The notes: generated from the letters alone by a model not told the origin. 39,747 nucleotides of DNA from Flavobacteriales bacterium (GCA_947500875.1 CANMUN010000020.1:1-39747), one strand, 5' to 3'. Shown: positions 14,735-24,223, counted from the stretch's first letter. Numbers and translations are program-made.

Positions 14735-15199
14735 TTAATTGCCGCAATTCTTCACAATAATTGTATGAATGCTATTGGCCCAACTCCCATCAGAAGCATA
14801 CCCGGAAGCCCTTATTTTTTGAAGCCATTTTAAATCTCCTTCCGTTCCTTTGAGCTCTTGATAAAAGGTCCTGCACGCTACCCATTCGCAAAAACCATTG
14901 AACGAATCTATGACGCTTGGGTAATAACGGTAGCGGCTCTTGTGGTGGCTGATGTCCTCGCGGCAATTCCCCGCTAACCCAAAATGATTGTTCAATTTTT
15001 GGGCAACCGTACTGGAGCCTCCTGCTGACTCGTGATATCCTACTCCCAATATCACACAAACAGGTATACCGTAAACTTCGGATAAGCTGTCCGCTTTCGC
15101 CCGATGCTCGTCGAAATACGCGTTAGACACCTGACTTAAGCCTGAAGAAAAACAGCAGCCTAAAATGGCATAAACCAACACGGCACGATGTATATTCAC
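14735..15199 (-). CDS. Secreted glucosaminidase-domain protein (peptidoglycan hydrolase)
   Basis: This 154-residue protein has a signal peptide (residues 1-22). The rest is a single GH73-type glucosaminidase domain (PF01832). Catalytic Glu57 lies in ILGVGYHESAGGSS, followed by AQKLNNHFGLAG, the NN-x-FG motif of FlgJ-like enzymes. SVIDSFNGFCEWVA and the ending GYASDGSWANSIHTII fit the family. It is predicted to cut beta-1,4 N-acetylglucosamine bonds in peptidoglycan in the periplasm. It stands alone. The last 95 bp before 14735 hold only the neighbouring terminator and AT-rich sequence. Confidence 0.88.
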   Translation of the reverse strand: MNIHRAVLVYAILGCCFSSGLSQVSNAYFDEHRAKADSLSEVYGIPVCVILGVGYHESAGGSSTVAQKLNNHFGLAGNCREDISHHKSRYRYYPSVIDSFNGFCEWVACRTFYQELKGTEGDLKWLQKIRASGYASDGSWANSIHTIIVKNCGN

Positions 15200-15266
15200 C
15201 CTAGAAATGTAATTAAACTTCCGCTTAATTCCTAATTCTTGTAGGGGAATAGCCTATCTTTATGCC

Positions 15267-16172
15267 ATGAAAATGCTATCGATTTGGATTCAAACCGCTC
15301 GTCCAAGAACCCTTCCTCTTTCGGTTTCAGGAATTTTAATGGGCTTGGCATTGAGCCCAAATTCCGGACTTAGCGATCCCTTGGTCATGCTCGGTTGCCT
15401 TTTGACAACGGTCCTGTTTCAAGTGCTTTCCAATTTTGCCAACGACCTTGGGGACGGAATGAAAGGAACTGATAATTCTGAAAGAATTGGACCACAACGT
15501 TCCGTACAATCCGGAAAAATATCGGTTTCTTCCATGAAAAAAGCCGTTGTTCTTTTGAGTTTTTTAAGCCTTCTTTCCGCCGGTCTTTTGTTAACTACTG
15601 CTCTGCCCAATCTTACAGCAAAAGCGTTAATTTTTTACCTCATCCTATCCTTGTTGTGCGTATTGGCAGCGATTACCTATACCGTTGGAAAAAAAGCATA
15701 CGGTTATCATGGAGGTGGCGACCTCATGGTTTTTCTTTTCTTTGGTTGGGTAGCCGTATTGGGTACGCGTCACTTGTTCACCCCAAACTTTTCGCTGCAA
15801 GAAGTGCTCGCCGCAACGGCCATCGGAGCCTGGAGTACGATGGTGCTTAACCTTAACAACCTTCGTGATATTCACAACGATAAGGCATCAGGAAAAAACA
15901 CCTTAGCGGTTATCCTAGGAGGCATGCGTGGAAAATGGTACCATTACTTCCTTTATGTACTTTCCTCCATGGCTTGGATTTCGCTTTTGATTACAGCATA
16001 TTTGGAATCTCGAAACCCCTATTTATGGTTTTCAGGTATCCCGTTAATTTTCTGTACGATGCACATCCGTAAGGTGTCTAAGATTCAGCACGCGAAAGAA
16101 TACGACCCGGAATTAAAAAAAATCGCTTTAAGCACCTTCGCAGCTGCCCTTTTGTTCTTTATTTTAACTTGA
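15267..16172 (+). CDS. menA: 1,4-dihydroxy-2-naphthoate polyprenyltransferase MenA
   Basis: This 301-residue UbiA-superfamily membrane enzyme joins a polyprenyl chain to 1,4-dihydroxy-2-naphthoate in menaquinone synthesis. It opens WIQTARPRTLPLSVSGILMG. The first Asp-rich motif is NFANDLGDGMKGTDN, followed by RIGPQRSVQSG. The second is NLNNLRDIHNDKASGKNT. About eight to nine transmembrane helices follow the UbiA pattern. The start is ATG 15267, with a second Met two codons later. It stands alone as a divergent partner of the glucosaminidase gene. A TATCTTTA sequence at 15255-15262 is a near match to the -7 consensus but lies very close to the start. Confidence 0.94.
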   Translation: MKMLSIWIQTARPRTLPLSVSGILMGLALSPNSGLSDPLVMLGCLLTTVLFQVLSNFANDLGDGMKGTDNSERIGPQRSVQSGKISVSSMKKAVVLLSFLSLLSAGLLLTTALPNLTAKALIFYLILSLLCVLAAITYTVGKKAYGYHGGGDLMVFLFFGWVAVLGTRHLFTPNFSLQEVLAATAIGAWSTMVLNLNNLRDIHNDKASGKNTLAVILGGMRGKWYHYFLYVLSSMAWISLLITAYLESRNPYLWFSGIPLIFCTMHIRKVSKIQHAKEYDPELKKIALSTFAAALLFFILT

Positions 16173-16224
16173 ACTAATCCCTTGTAAAACTTGTTTTGAA
16201 CATACCGAATAGTCATTTATTGAT

Positions 16225-16232
16225 TAACTTTG
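16225..16232 (+). promoter_or_regulatory. Candidate -7 promoter element of the etf operon
   Basis: TAACTTTG matches TAnnTTTG, 18 bp before the etfB ATG at 16251. TTTG at 16195-16198 could be the -33 box, but the 26-bp spacing is longer than usual. Confidence 0.6.
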
Positions 16233-16250
16233 CAAGGCAAAAAGAGCCGT

Positions 16251-16991
16251 ATGAAAATATTAGTTTGTATTAGCAAAGCTCCGGATACTACGTCCAAGAT
16301 TGCTTTTACCCAAGACAACAGCCGTTTTGATGAAAACGGAGTTCAATACATTGTGAATCCCTACGATGAGTGGTATGCATTGGTTAGGGCATTGGAAATC
16401 AAAGAATCCTCGGGCGCTGAGGTTACCATAATTACCGTTGGTACTACCTCCGATGAGGCCATCATGCGAAAAGCGTTGGCGATTGGTGCAGATGAAGCAG
16501 TTCGAATCGATTCCGAGCCCAACGATGCGTATTTTGTAGCAACTGCTATCGCAGACTATGCCAAAGATAAATCCTTCGATTTAGTTCTAACGGGTAAGGA
16601 AACCATCAATTTCAACGGATCACAACTGGGAGGAATGATTGCCGAGGCTCTTAATGCCCCTTACATTTCGATTGCTTCAAAATTGGACGTTTCAGGCAAT
16701 ACCTTAACCCTGGAAAGGGAAATTGCCGGTGGAGTTGAAGTGGTAGAAGTAAGCCTTCCTTCGGTAGTTTCTTGTGCCAAAGGAATGGCGGAACAACGCA
16801 TTCCGAACATGCGGGGAATCATGGCTGCTCGTACGAAGCCACTGCAAGTCCTTGCCCCAAACAAAACAGATCAATTGACGCACTACGTTGCGTTCGCAAG
16901 CCCTTCTGCAAAATCGGGAGTCAAATTGATTGACCCCAACAATATGGATGAACTCGTTTCCCTTTTACACAACGAAGCAAAAGTAATTTAA
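16251..16991 (+). CDS. etfB: Electron transfer flavoprotein beta subunit
   Basis: The start at 16251 (MKILVCISKAPDTT) gives 246 residues. A start 21 bp upstream would overlap the -7 element. ETF takes electrons from acyl-CoA and related dehydrogenases and passes them to ETF-quinone oxidoreductase. Recognisable parts are the adenine-nucleotide alpha-hydrolase-like fold, VQYIVNPYDEWYALVRALEIKE, KALAIGADEAVRID, LVLTGKETINFNGSQLGGMIAEAL and the beta-subunit signature region VVEVSLPSVVSCAKGMAEQR. etfA follows after 2 bp, so the two subunits are made together. Confidence 0.95.
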   Translation: MKILVCISKAPDTTSKIAFTQDNSRFDENGVQYIVNPYDEWYALVRALEIKESSGAEVTIITVGTTSDEAIMRKALAIGADEAVRIDSEPNDAYFVATAIADYAKDKSFDLVLTGKETINFNGSQLGGMIAEALNAPYISIASKLDVSGNTLTLEREIAGGVEVVEVSLPSVVSCAKGMAEQRIPNMRGIMAARTKPLQVLAPNKTDQLTHYVAFASPSAKSGVKLIDPNNMDELVSLLHNEAKVI

Positions 16992-16993
16992 GC

Positions 16994-17929
16994 ATGAAAA
17001 ATATTGTCTACATTCAAGCGAATGGTACCCTTCCTAAAGCCGCTTTTGAAGTGGTCAGTTATGCGCACCAATTGGGCGGTACGGTAACTGTTTTAGCTAC
17101 AGGTAGCCTGAATTCCGACGCATTAAGTGTATTAGGATCGTACGGAGCAAATGAGGTTATCGTAAATCGTGCAATTACGGGTAACGACGATCAAACAATC
17201 GCTGCATGGTTGGCACAACACATCGCTGGTGCTCACAACCTTGTTTTTAGCCATGACTTCAACGGAAAAGCAATCGCCCCGAGATTATCGGTAAAACTCA
17301 AGGCAGGATTTATTTCCGGAGCGGTTGCCCTTCCCGAAGCGGATGGTTCCATTAAAGTCAATGTTTTTTCAGGAAAGGCATTTGGTTATGTGAAAAGCAA
17401 TACCGCACAGCGCATCATTTCATTGCTCCCGAACAGTGTAGCTCCAAGTATGACAGGAAACGCATGCACCGTTCAAGAAGTCAACGAATCGATGGGTGAT
17501 TCAAGAATTAAGGTCCTTTCCGTTAAAAAACCCGAAGGCACTATACCCCTTCCGGAAGCAGAACTGGTAGTTTCTGCGGGTAGGGGTCTCAAAGGCCCAG
17601 AAAATTGGGGTATGATTGAGGATTTGGCAAATGCATTAGGTGCGGCGACAGCGTGTTCAAGACCTGTGGCTGATATTGGATGGAGACCCCACCATGAACA
17701 TGTTGGTCAGACGGGGGTTGCTATTCGTCCAAACCTGTACATTGCGGTCGGGATTTCGGGTGCCATCCAACACCTAGCCGGAGTGAACGGTTCAAAAGTC
17801 ATTGTTGTCATTAACCCAGACTCCGAAGCACCTTTCTTCAAAGCGGCCGACTACGGTGTTGTCGGAGATGCTTTTGAAGTTGTACCAAAACTTGTTGAAG
17901 CGGTGAAGAAATTCCGCGCTAATTCCTAG
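16994..17929 (+). CDS. etfA: Electron transfer flavoprotein alpha subunit
   Basis: This 311-residue protein holds most of the FAD site. The C-terminal FAD-binding domain shows [27 protein letters not shown], then [42 protein letters not shown] and [20 protein letters not shown], which together are the family signature. The N-terminal half is a typical ETF domain. It pairs with etfB 2 bp upstream and is followed 7 bp later by the bifunctional nuclease gene. Substrate dehydrogenases are not in the window. Confidence 0.95.
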   Translation: MKNIVYIQANGTLPKAAFEVVSYAHQLGGTVTVLATGSLNSDALSVLGSYGANEVIVNRAITGNDDQTIAAWLAQHIAGAHNLVFSHDFNGKAIAPRLSVKLKAGFISGAVALPEADGSIKVNVFSGKAFGYVKSNTAQRIISLLPNSVAPSMTGNACTVQEVNESMGDSRIKVLSVKKPEGTIPLPEAELVVSAGRGLKGPENWGMIEDLANALGAATACSRPVADIGWRPHHEHVGQTGVAIRPNLYIAVGISGAIQHLAGVNGSKVIVVINPDSEAPFFKAADYGVVGDAFEVVPKLVEAVKKFRANS

Positions 17930-17936
17930 CATATTC

Positions 17937-18530
17937 ATGGGTAAAATTCTATTAGAAATAAGAGGAATTGAGTACAGCCAAACGCAGTCAGGCTCGTATG
18001 TACTTGACTTAAAAGAAGTCAATGGGAGGAGGAGAATGCCCATTCTTATCGGAGGGTTTGAAGCACAAGCCATTGCCCTAGCCTTGGAAAAAATGGTTCC
18101 AAACCGTCCCATGACCCACGATCTTTTTGTGTCCTTTTTTAGCATTGTTAACGCGAGGGTGAAAGAAATTATCATCCATGAATTTAATGAAGGATTATTT
18201 AAAGCAAATATTGTCGTCGTACATGAAGGCATTGAGGTAGAGGTTGATGCGCGTTCCTCCGATGCTGTTGCGATTGCCGTTCGTTTCAATGCTCCGATTT
18301 ACACCACGGAAAAAGTACTTCAGGAAGTAAGCCACATCAGCGAGAAAAGGGAAGATGATTCGGATATGGATGATTTTGAGGACGACTTTGAACCTTATGA
18401 TGGCGGTGAGGGCGACATGGAAGAAGTTCCCTTGGAGGAGTTAGAGGAACAATTATCGGAGGCCTTAGAAAACGAGGATTACGAAAAAGCGACGCGCTTA
18501 CGTGACGAGATCAATAAGCGAAAAAAATAG
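17937..18530 (+). CDS. Bifunctional nuclease family (BFN/DUF151) protein with UVR motif
   Basis: This 197-residue protein has the BFN domain (DUF151, PF02577) at about residues 1-130. Signature parts are GGFEAQAIALALEKM, RPMTHDLFVSFF and DARSSDAVAIAVRFNAPIYT. An acidic linker rich in Asp/Glu follows (about 138-165). A UVR motif (LEEQLSEALENEDYEKATRLRDEI) ends the protein. UVR motifs bind partner proteins in the UvrB/UvrC and McsA families. DUF151 has been reported to have nuclease activity in plants, but the activity of bacterial members is not settled. It lies 7 bp after etfA and 12 bp before the permease gene. Confidence 0.9.
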   Translation: MGKILLEIRGIEYSQTQSGSYVLDLKEVNGRRRMPILIGGFEAQAIALALEKMVPNRPMTHDLFVSFFSIVNARVKEIIIHEFNEGLFKANIVVVHEGIEVEVDARSSDAVAIAVRFNAPIYTTEKVLQEVSHISEKREDDSDMDDFEDDFEPYDGGEGDMEEVPLEELEEQLSEALENEDYEKATRLRDEINKRKK

Positions 18531-18542
18531 TATCTTCAAGCC

Positions 18543-19943
18543 ATGGAAAATAATGGCTTAAGCTCACAACACTCAAAAGTAAAAATTCAATTAACCGCTT
18601 TAAGTTTTCTTCAGTACTTTGTTTGGGGAGCTTGGTTAATAACGGTCGGGAAATATTGCACCATTACGATGAAATGGTCGTTCACCGAATTTGGAGCAAT
18701 CTTCACCACCATGGGGATCTCTTCGGTATTCATGCCAAGTTTGATGGGAATTGTTGCGGATAAATGGCTCAATGCAGAACGCCTACTCGGAATTTTACAC
18801 GCCTTAAGTGGTATTGCGGTGGCGTGTCTACCTCTGGTTAAAGATCCCTCCATGTTCTTTTGGCTTACCCTTTTGGCCATGGTGTTTTACATGCCTACCA
18901 TTGCGCTTTCCAATTCTGTTTCCTACAGTGTGCTTGGTCAATTCCGCATGGATCCCATTAAAACATTCCCGCCCATTCGGGTTTTTGGAACTGTGGGTTT
19001 TATTGTGGCTATGTGGGTAACCGACCTCAGCGGCAACAGCGCTTCAGCCAATCAATTTTACATAAGCGCTATTTGTTCGTTAGGATTAGCCCTTTTCGCC
19101 TTTTCCCTGCCCAAATGCCCTCCTAAAAAAGATGCTGGCGATGCGAAATCCGTTATTCAAATTCTTGGATTGGATGCATTCAAGCTCATGCTCAATTACA
19201 AAATGTTGCTTTTCTTTTTATTTTCCCTAATGCTTGGATGTGCCTTACAGCTCACCAACATGTACGGAGATACGTATTTAAGTACGTTCGAAGCTTTTCC
19301 AAAGTATGCTGAAACCTTTGCAGTTAAACATTCTACGGTTATTATGTCCATTTCTCAAATTTCTGAAACCTTATTTATCCTGGCAATACCGTTTTTTCTT
19401 CGCCGATTTGGCATAAAAAAAGTGATGCTCATGAGCATGTTGGCTTGGGTATTGAGGTTTGGGTTATTTGCTTACGGGAATCCCGGGGATATGCTTTGGA
19501 TGATTATTTTCTCTTGCATTGTGTACGGAATGGCCTTTGATTTCTTCAATATTTCAGGTTCTTTGTTTGTTAACTCTTCCGTTGAAGCAGAAAAACGAAG
19601 TTCAGCGCAAGGTTTATTCATGATGATGACCAATGGATTCGGAGCGATATTAGGAAGTGCATTAAGCGGAAGGTTGATCGACGCATTCTTTACAAAATCC
19701 CTTACCAAAGCAAACGATGTATACGCTTATTTTGGCAGCAACTCAGATCATCCCATCATGCAAAAGATGCTTTCAGGAAACAACATTTCAGCCGATGGCA
19801 CCCTAGCTCATCCGATATTGGTACAGCAATGGGAGTCCATATGGCTTTGTTTTGCAGGTTATGCCTTGGCAGTTGCGCTACTTTTCGCAGTACTATTTAA
19901 ACACAAGCATCATCCCAACGAAATTGGCGAAATTTCCCACTAA
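18543..19943 (+). CDS. Nucleoside permease, NupG/XapB-type MFS transporter
   Basis: This 466-residue inner-membrane protein has about 12 helices and is of the nucleoside:H+ symporter family. Recognisable regions are QYFVWGAWLITVGKYC at the start, MGISSVFMPSLMGIVADKWLNAERLLGILH, PIRVFGTVGFIVAMWV, SQISETLFILAIPFFLRRFGIKK and FFNISGSLFVNSSVEAEKRSSAQGLFMMMTNGFG. It would import nucleosides, which could feed deoxynucleoside catabolism including DeoC. It is the last gene of the etf operon. Its stop codon overlaps the convergent carbonic anhydrase stop by 3 bases. Confidence 0.92.
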   Translation: MENNGLSSQHSKVKIQLTALSFLQYFVWGAWLITVGKYCTITMKWSFTEFGAIFTTMGISSVFMPSLMGIVADKWLNAERLLGILHALSGIAVACLPLVKDPSMFFWLTLLAMVFYMPTIALSNSVSYSVLGQFRMDPIKTFPPIRVFGTVGFIVAMWVTDLSGNSASANQFYISAICSLGLALFAFSLPKCPPKKDAGDAKSVIQILGLDAFKLMLNYKMLLFFLFSLMLGCALQLTNMYGDTYLSTFEAFPKYAETFAVKHSTVIMSISQISETLFILAIPFFLRRFGIKKVMLMSMLAWVLRFGLFAYGNPGDMLWMIIFSCIVYGMAFDFFNISGSLFVNSSVEAEKRSSAQGLFMMMTNGFGAILGSALSGRLIDAFFTKSLTKANDVYAYFGSNSDHPIMQKMLSGNNISADGTLAHPILVQQWESIWLCFAGYALAVALLFAVLFKHKHHPNEIGEISH

Positions 19944-20575
19944 ATATCCAATTTGTAAACGTTTTGTAAGCTTGAATTATCGTTTAGGGTTACTTCTAGG
20001 TCCTTGATTAATCCATCTGCAACATCGTATACCCAACCGTGCAAATGAAGGTCGGACCTTCTTTCCCAAGCGCCTTGAACAATGGATGTTTTTGCCAAAT
20101 TACACACCTGCTCAAATACATTGATTTCTACAAAACGGTTCACCCGCGCTTTCGCATCTTGGATCACATGAAGCTCATCATAATTCATTCGATAAACATC
20201 CTTTATATGCCGAATCCAATTGTCAATTAACCCAACATGCACGTTCGTCATGGCAGTTTGTACCCCACCACAGCCATAATGGCCACAAACAATGATGTGT
20301 TTTACTTCCAATACATTGACAGCATAATCCAATACTGACAGCAAATTCATATCCGAATGTACCACCATGTTGGCAATGTTTCTATGTACAAAAACCTCTC
20401 CGGGAGGAGCGCCAATGATTTCATTGGCTGGTACACGCGAATCGGAACAACCAATCCATAATACGGGTGGTTTTTGGCCTTTGGCCAATTTGTTAAAAAA
20501 ATCAGGGTCTTCTTCTAATTTTTGTGCGACCCATCGCTTATTGTTGACAAGCAAACTGTTATAATAATTTTCCAT
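19940..20575 (-). CDS. Beta-class carbonic anhydrase
   Basis: This 211-residue cytoplasmic zinc enzyme interconverts CO2 and bicarbonate. The zinc ligands are Cys43, His99 and Cys102, and the Asp45-Arg47 dyad lies in GCSDSRVPANEIIGAPPGEVFVHRNIAN. The region ICGHYGCGGVQTAM holds the second ligand pair. It starts 3 bp after the SulP stop, a pairing that suggests uptake of bicarbonate and its conversion on the cytoplasmic side. No unusual residues are seen. Confidence 0.95.
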   Translation of the reverse strand: MENYYNSLLVNNKRWVAQKLEEDPDFFNKLAKGQKPPVLWIGCSDSRVPANEIIGAPPGEVFVHRNIANMVVHSDMNLLSVLDYAVNVLEVKHIIVCGHYGCGGVQTAMTNVHVGLIDNWIRHIKDVYRMNYDELHVIQDAKARVNRFVEINVFEQVCNLAKTSIVQGAWERRSDLHLHGWVYDVADGLIKDLEVTLNDNSSLQNVYKLDI

Positions 20576-20578
20576 GTG

Positions 20579-22126
20579 TTATAATGATAAGTGATTTCCT
20601 AAATATGTAACATTAATCTGCTTGTTTTTTGCGGTGACGCAAATAAAATCCGAGAGCAATTCTTGAATGTCGTGGTCCAACGATTTACTGTTTTGGGTAT
20701 TGATGGTCACCTTCGCTCCCGAAGGCAGGTTCATGAGGGTATTTTTAATGCTTGCAATGTTTAAAAAATTGACCTGTTCACCGAAGACAATTTCAAAACC
20801 CTCCTCGGAAGCAACAACCTCATGATTCCCGCTAAAGTTCCGTTTGATGATAAAAACTACCGCTATAATTAATCCGATTCCAATACCTTTTAATAGATCG
20901 GTAAATAAAATGGCCAAAATCGTGCAAACAAACGGAATAAATTGTTCCCAACCTTTAGAAAATTGCTGTTTAATTAACTTAAAATTGGTGAGTTTATACC
21001 CCACGGATATTAATATAGCCGCCAGCGTTGCAAGGGGAATTAAGTTTAAAATAGGTGCGATGAATAACACCGCAATGACTAACCATAAACCGTGGAATAC
21101 CGCCGACATTTTGGAAGAAGCACCGCCGTTCAAATTGGCCGTAGATCGAACAATCACTTGGGTAATAGGAATGCCTCCAACGAAACCGGCAACCATATTT
21201 CCTATGCCTTGAGCCATTAATTCGCGGTTCGGATTGGTAATCGCTTTTTCGGGGTCTAACCGATCGATGGCCTCAACGCTTAACAAGGTCTCTAAGCTTG
21301 CGATTGCGGCAATGGTTAATGCGACCACATATATTTTGGGTGATGTGAGCAACGAGAAATCGGGGAAACTCAATTGTAACTGAAGATCGTTCCAAGAATT
21401 CAAGCGTGGAATCTGAACCAAGTGCTCCTTAGCGATGTGCAAATCATGCCCTGTGTAGGTAAGGGTGATATTAATCACGGTTCCGATAACTATTACCCAA
21501 AGCATTGACGGAACATAGGTAAAGACCTTTAACTTTTTAATTTTTGGAAGTTCAAAAAGCACGATTAAACCCAAAGAAATCAACCCAATCATGGCTATAC
21601 CAAAATCCAGCGATTTAACGGCGTATATCAACTCGGTAAAAGTATTGTGTCCATCCTGTTGAAAGAAGGATTCGTCTCCAATGTAATCTTTATCATACCC
21701 TATTAAATGGGGGATTTCTTTTAGAATTAGGGTGATGCCAATCGCCGCAAGCATGCCTTTTATTACCCCACTGGGCAAATAGTTCGCAATGATTCCTGCA
21801 CGCAATACGGCGAACACCACCTGAAATAAGCCTGCAAAAATTAAAGCAAGTAAAAAGGCACTAAAGGAGCCAAGAGTAGCAATGGAGGCTATAACGACCG
21901 TAATGAGACCCGCAGCAGGTCCGGAAACACCCAGCCTTGAATTGCTTATCATTCCAACCACAATGCCCCCAACTATCCCAGCAAGCAACCCTGCCATCGG
22001 AATAGGGCTTAAACCTTCTACCGTGGTAGAGGCAAGTCCTATGCCTAAACAAAGCGGAAGTGCAACAAAAAAAACAATGATACTAGCAGACAAATCATGC
22101 CTTATGGAAGAACTATTTTTTTTCAC
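20579..22126 (-). CDS. SulP-family inorganic anion transporter (probable bicarbonate carrier)
   Basis: This 515-residue inner-membrane protein has about 11-12 helices followed by a C-terminal STAS domain (about residues 440-515). The SulP core shows ALPLCLGIGLAST, IGGIVVGMISNSRLGVSGPAAG, LEAIDRLDPEKAI-like SVEAIDRLDPEKAI, and NMVAGFVGGIPITQVIVRSTANLNGGASSK. SulP proteins move sulfate, bicarbonate or other anions. The adjoining carbonic anhydrase makes bicarbonate the likeliest cargo, by inference. The start codon is GTG (22126). The run of A codons after it fits poor Shine-Dalgarno use in this phylum. Confidence 0.9.
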   Translation of the reverse strand: MKKNSSSIRHDLSASIIVFFVALPLCLGIGLASTTVEGLSPIPMAGLLAGIVGGIVVGMISNSRLGVSGPAAGLITVVIASIATLGSFSAFLLALIFAGLFQVVFAVLRAGIIANYLPSGVIKGMLAAIGITLILKEIPHLIGYDKDYIGDESFFQQDGHNTFTELIYAVKSLDFGIAMIGLISLGLIVLFELPKIKKLKVFTYVPSMLWVIVIGTVINITLTYTGHDLHIAKEHLVQIPRLNSWNDLQLQLSFPDFSLLTSPKIYVVALTIAAIASLETLLSVEAIDRLDPEKAITNPNRELMAQGIGNMVAGFVGGIPITQVIVRSTANLNGGASSKMSAVFHGLWLVIAVLFIAPILNLIPLATLAAILISVGYKLTNFKLIKQQFSKGWEQFIPFVCTILAILFTDLLKGIGIGLIIAVVFIIKRNFSGNHEVVASEEGFEIVFGEQVNFLNIASIKNTLMNLPSGAKVTINTQNSKSLDHDIQELLSDFICVTAKNKQINVTYLGNHLSL

Positions 22127-22172
22127 CGAACAAAATCTTTATCGAATTAAGAATCTTTTAAAAAACGCAGCA

Positions 22173-22472
22173 CTAGCGATTTTCCGGTGGATTATCCATT
22201 TCCGACAAATGTTCTGTCAGGTGGTTTAAATTTAAAATAAAATTCCAAGAGGAGGGCTTTAGCGCCCATCGCAACTTATTTTCTTGATTCACTTCAAACA
22301 TTTCTAGGCTCCATAATTTTTCCTCCGAGTCCTCGGAATCATCAGATTCATCGGAAGCATCGTCGTACTCAGACCATTCAATCAATGCCTTCTGTTGAAA
22401 ATTCAACGATGCCACCATTTGCCCTGCAAACGCAAGTAAAACGCATAGGATCAAACATCGATGAAAGCTCAT
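22173..22472 (-). CDS. Small exported acidic protein, unknown function
   Basis: This 99-residue protein has an N-terminal signal segment (LILCVLLAFAGQMVASL). An acidic stretch, ASDESDDSEDSEEKLW, lies at about residues 39-54. The C-terminal part is rich in Leu and Asn. Its ATG shares one base with the kbl stop (TAATG), an arrangement typical of translational coupling. I recognise no family. Confidence 0.6.
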   Translation of the reverse strand: MSFHRCLILCVLLAFAGQMVASLNFQQKALIEWSEYDDASDESDDSEDSEEKLWSLEMFEVNQENKLRWALKPSSWNFILNLNHLTEHLSEMDNPPENR

Positions 22473-23662
22473 TACGATATAACATTAAGTTTTTTACCAA
22501 CTTTTATAAAGGCCGCAATGGCCTTATCTAAGTCTTCTCTGGAATGAGCCGCAGAAATTTGAGTGCGTATTCTCGCCTGTCCTTTTGCAACAACGGGATA
22601 AAAGAACCCAATTGCATAAACGCCTTCGTTGAGCAATTCATTGGCAAATTGCTGAGAAAGGGCTGCATCGTAGAGCATGATAGGAACAATCGGGGAATCA
22701 CCGGGCTTGATATCAAATCCCGCTGCTTTAATTCGTTCTTTGAAATACAAGGTGTTTTCTTCAAGGCGGTCTCTTAATTCAGTAGTACTGCTCAATAGCT
22801 CAAAAACCTTAATGCTCGCACCCACGATGGAAGGGGCCAAAGAATTGGAAAAGAGGTAAGGTCGAGAACGTTGACGTAACATCTCAATGATTTCCTTTTT
22901 TCCCGTAGTATAACCGCCCATAGCACCCCCCAACGCTTTTCCAAGCGTTCCAGTAATGATGTCCACCTTATCCATAACCCCAAAATGCTCAGGAACTCCA
23001 CGTCCTGTTTTTCCGACAAAACCGGCCGAATGGCACTCATCGGTCATAACTAAGGCGTCGTACTTCTCGGCAAGCGCACATATTTCATCCATTTTCGCCA
23101 AATCCCCGTCCATGGAAAAAACACCATCTGTAACAATGATTCGGAACCGTTGGCCTTGTGCCTTTTGAAGCTGCTCTTCTAAATCATTCATGTCGGAATG
23201 CTTGTAACGGTAGCGCTGGGCCTTGCACAAACGAACTCCATCGATAATGGAAGCATGATTTAATTCATCGCTGATGATGGCATCCTCCTCTGTAAAGAGA
23301 GGCTCAAAAACACCTCCGTTGGCGTCGAATGCAGCCGCATATAAAATGGTGTCCTCAGTACCATAGAAATCCGCAATTTTGCGTTCCAACGTTTTATGAA
23401 TGTCTTGTGTTCCGCAAATAAAACGTACCGAAGACATCCCGAAACCGTGGGAGTCCAACGCGTCTTTTGCCGCTTGCACTACATCCGGATGCGAAGAAAG
23501 ACCCAAGTAGTTATTTGCGCACATAATAACCACATCCTCACCCGTATTTACGTGAACTTTAGGTCCCTGAGGCGTGGTTATAATGCGTTCGCGTTTTAAC
23601 AACCCATTGGATTCAATGGTCTTTAACTCTTCCGATAAATGTTCGTGAATTTTTCCGTACAT
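22472..23662 (-). CDS. kbl: Glycine C-acetyltransferase (2-amino-3-ketobutyrate CoA ligase)
   Basis: This 396-residue PLP enzyme of the alpha-oxoamine synthase family acts in the threonine-to-glycine pathway. It begins [33 protein letters not shown]. It has [38 protein letters not shown], the cofactor lysine in [14 protein letters not shown], and [17 protein letters not shown]. Substrate choice among this family is by close similarity to KBL-type sequences. Threonine dehydrogenase is not in the window. It sits 6 bp after the 184-residue membrane protein gene. Confidence 0.93.
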   Translation of the reverse strand: MYGKIHEHLSEELKTIESNGLLKRERIITTPQGPKVHVNTGEDVVIMCANNYLGLSSHPDVVQAAKDALDSHGFGMSSVRFICGTQDIHKTLERKIADFYGTEDTILYAAAFDANGGVFEPLFTEEDAIISDELNHASIIDGVRLCKAQRYRYKHSDMNDLEEQLQKAQGQRFRIIVTDGVFSMDGDLAKMDEICALAEKYDALVMTDECHSAGFVGKTGRGVPEHFGVMDKVDIITGTLGKALGGAMGGYTTGKKEIIEMLRQRSRPYLFSNSLAPSIVGASIKVFELLSSTTELRDRLEENTLYFKERIKAAGFDIKPGDSPIVPIMLYDAALSQQFANELLNEGVYAIGFFYPVVAKGQARIRTQISAAHSREDLDKAIAAFIKVGKKLNVIS

Positions 23663-23668
23663 AATGCT

Positions 23669-24223
23669 TTATTTAGCGTGTTTACGCATTTTCTTTTCCA
23701 ATACCTGCGAAAGTAATTGCGCCTCCTTGGGCGATAATTTCTTTCCGAATTTAACGATTTTTCCAAAATACTCGAAGTGGAAGCGATCGTCTCCCTGAAT
23801 CCATGGTGAAGCTTCCCACGCCGATTGGAATGACTTTTCTTCTGGGACATCATACCTTAATCCCTTAATATTATCGTAATAGTAGGGAATGCTCTTTCCG
23901 TAATTACGAATCGATTTTTTAATGTGAAGCCCCAAATCATCGATTTTAAGTAATTCCTCTCCCCATAAAATCCAAAGAAAGGCGCGCGATATCCGAAAAG
24001 CATAATAGGCCCAAAATGTCAAAAATATCCACAAGATGATTTTCTCCTGTTCCTTCAAAGGAAGCGTACCTAAAGACCAGATGCAAACCGCTCCGATGGT
24101 CAACCACATAGCCAACCAAGCTCCCATAAGTGCTATGGCCCAGGGTTGTTTTTTGGGCAAAATAACGACCGTAGTTTTCTGACCGCGGTCCACAAAACTA
24201 ATCCTCTCCCCGATTTCTGTCAT
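23669..24223 (-). CDS. Conserved membrane protein with two transmembrane helices, unknown function
   Basis: This 184-residue protein has a short cytoplasmic start and two hydrophobic helices at about residues 27-50 and 61-85 (WAIALMGAWLAMWLTIGAVCIW and IILWIFLTFWAYYAFRISRAFLWILW). A soluble C-terminal domain follows (LLKIDDLGLHIKKSIRNYGKSIPYYYDNIKGLRYD, HFEYFGKIVKFGKKLSPKEAQLLSQVLEKK). The layout resembles small PH-like membrane proteins (bPH/YdbT-type), but this is only a resemblance. It starts 3 bp after the protease stop and is 6 bp from kbl, so it is probably read in the same transcript. Confidence 0.75.
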   Translation of the reverse strand: MTEIGERISFVDRGQKTTVVILPKKQPWAIALMGAWLAMWLTIGAVCIWSLGTLPLKEQEKIILWIFLTFWAYYAFRISRAFLWILWGEELLKIDDLGLHIKKSIRNYGKSIPYYYDNIKGLRYDVPEEKSFQSAWEASPWIQGDDRFHFEYFGKIVKFGKKLSPKEAQLLSQVLEKKMRKHAK

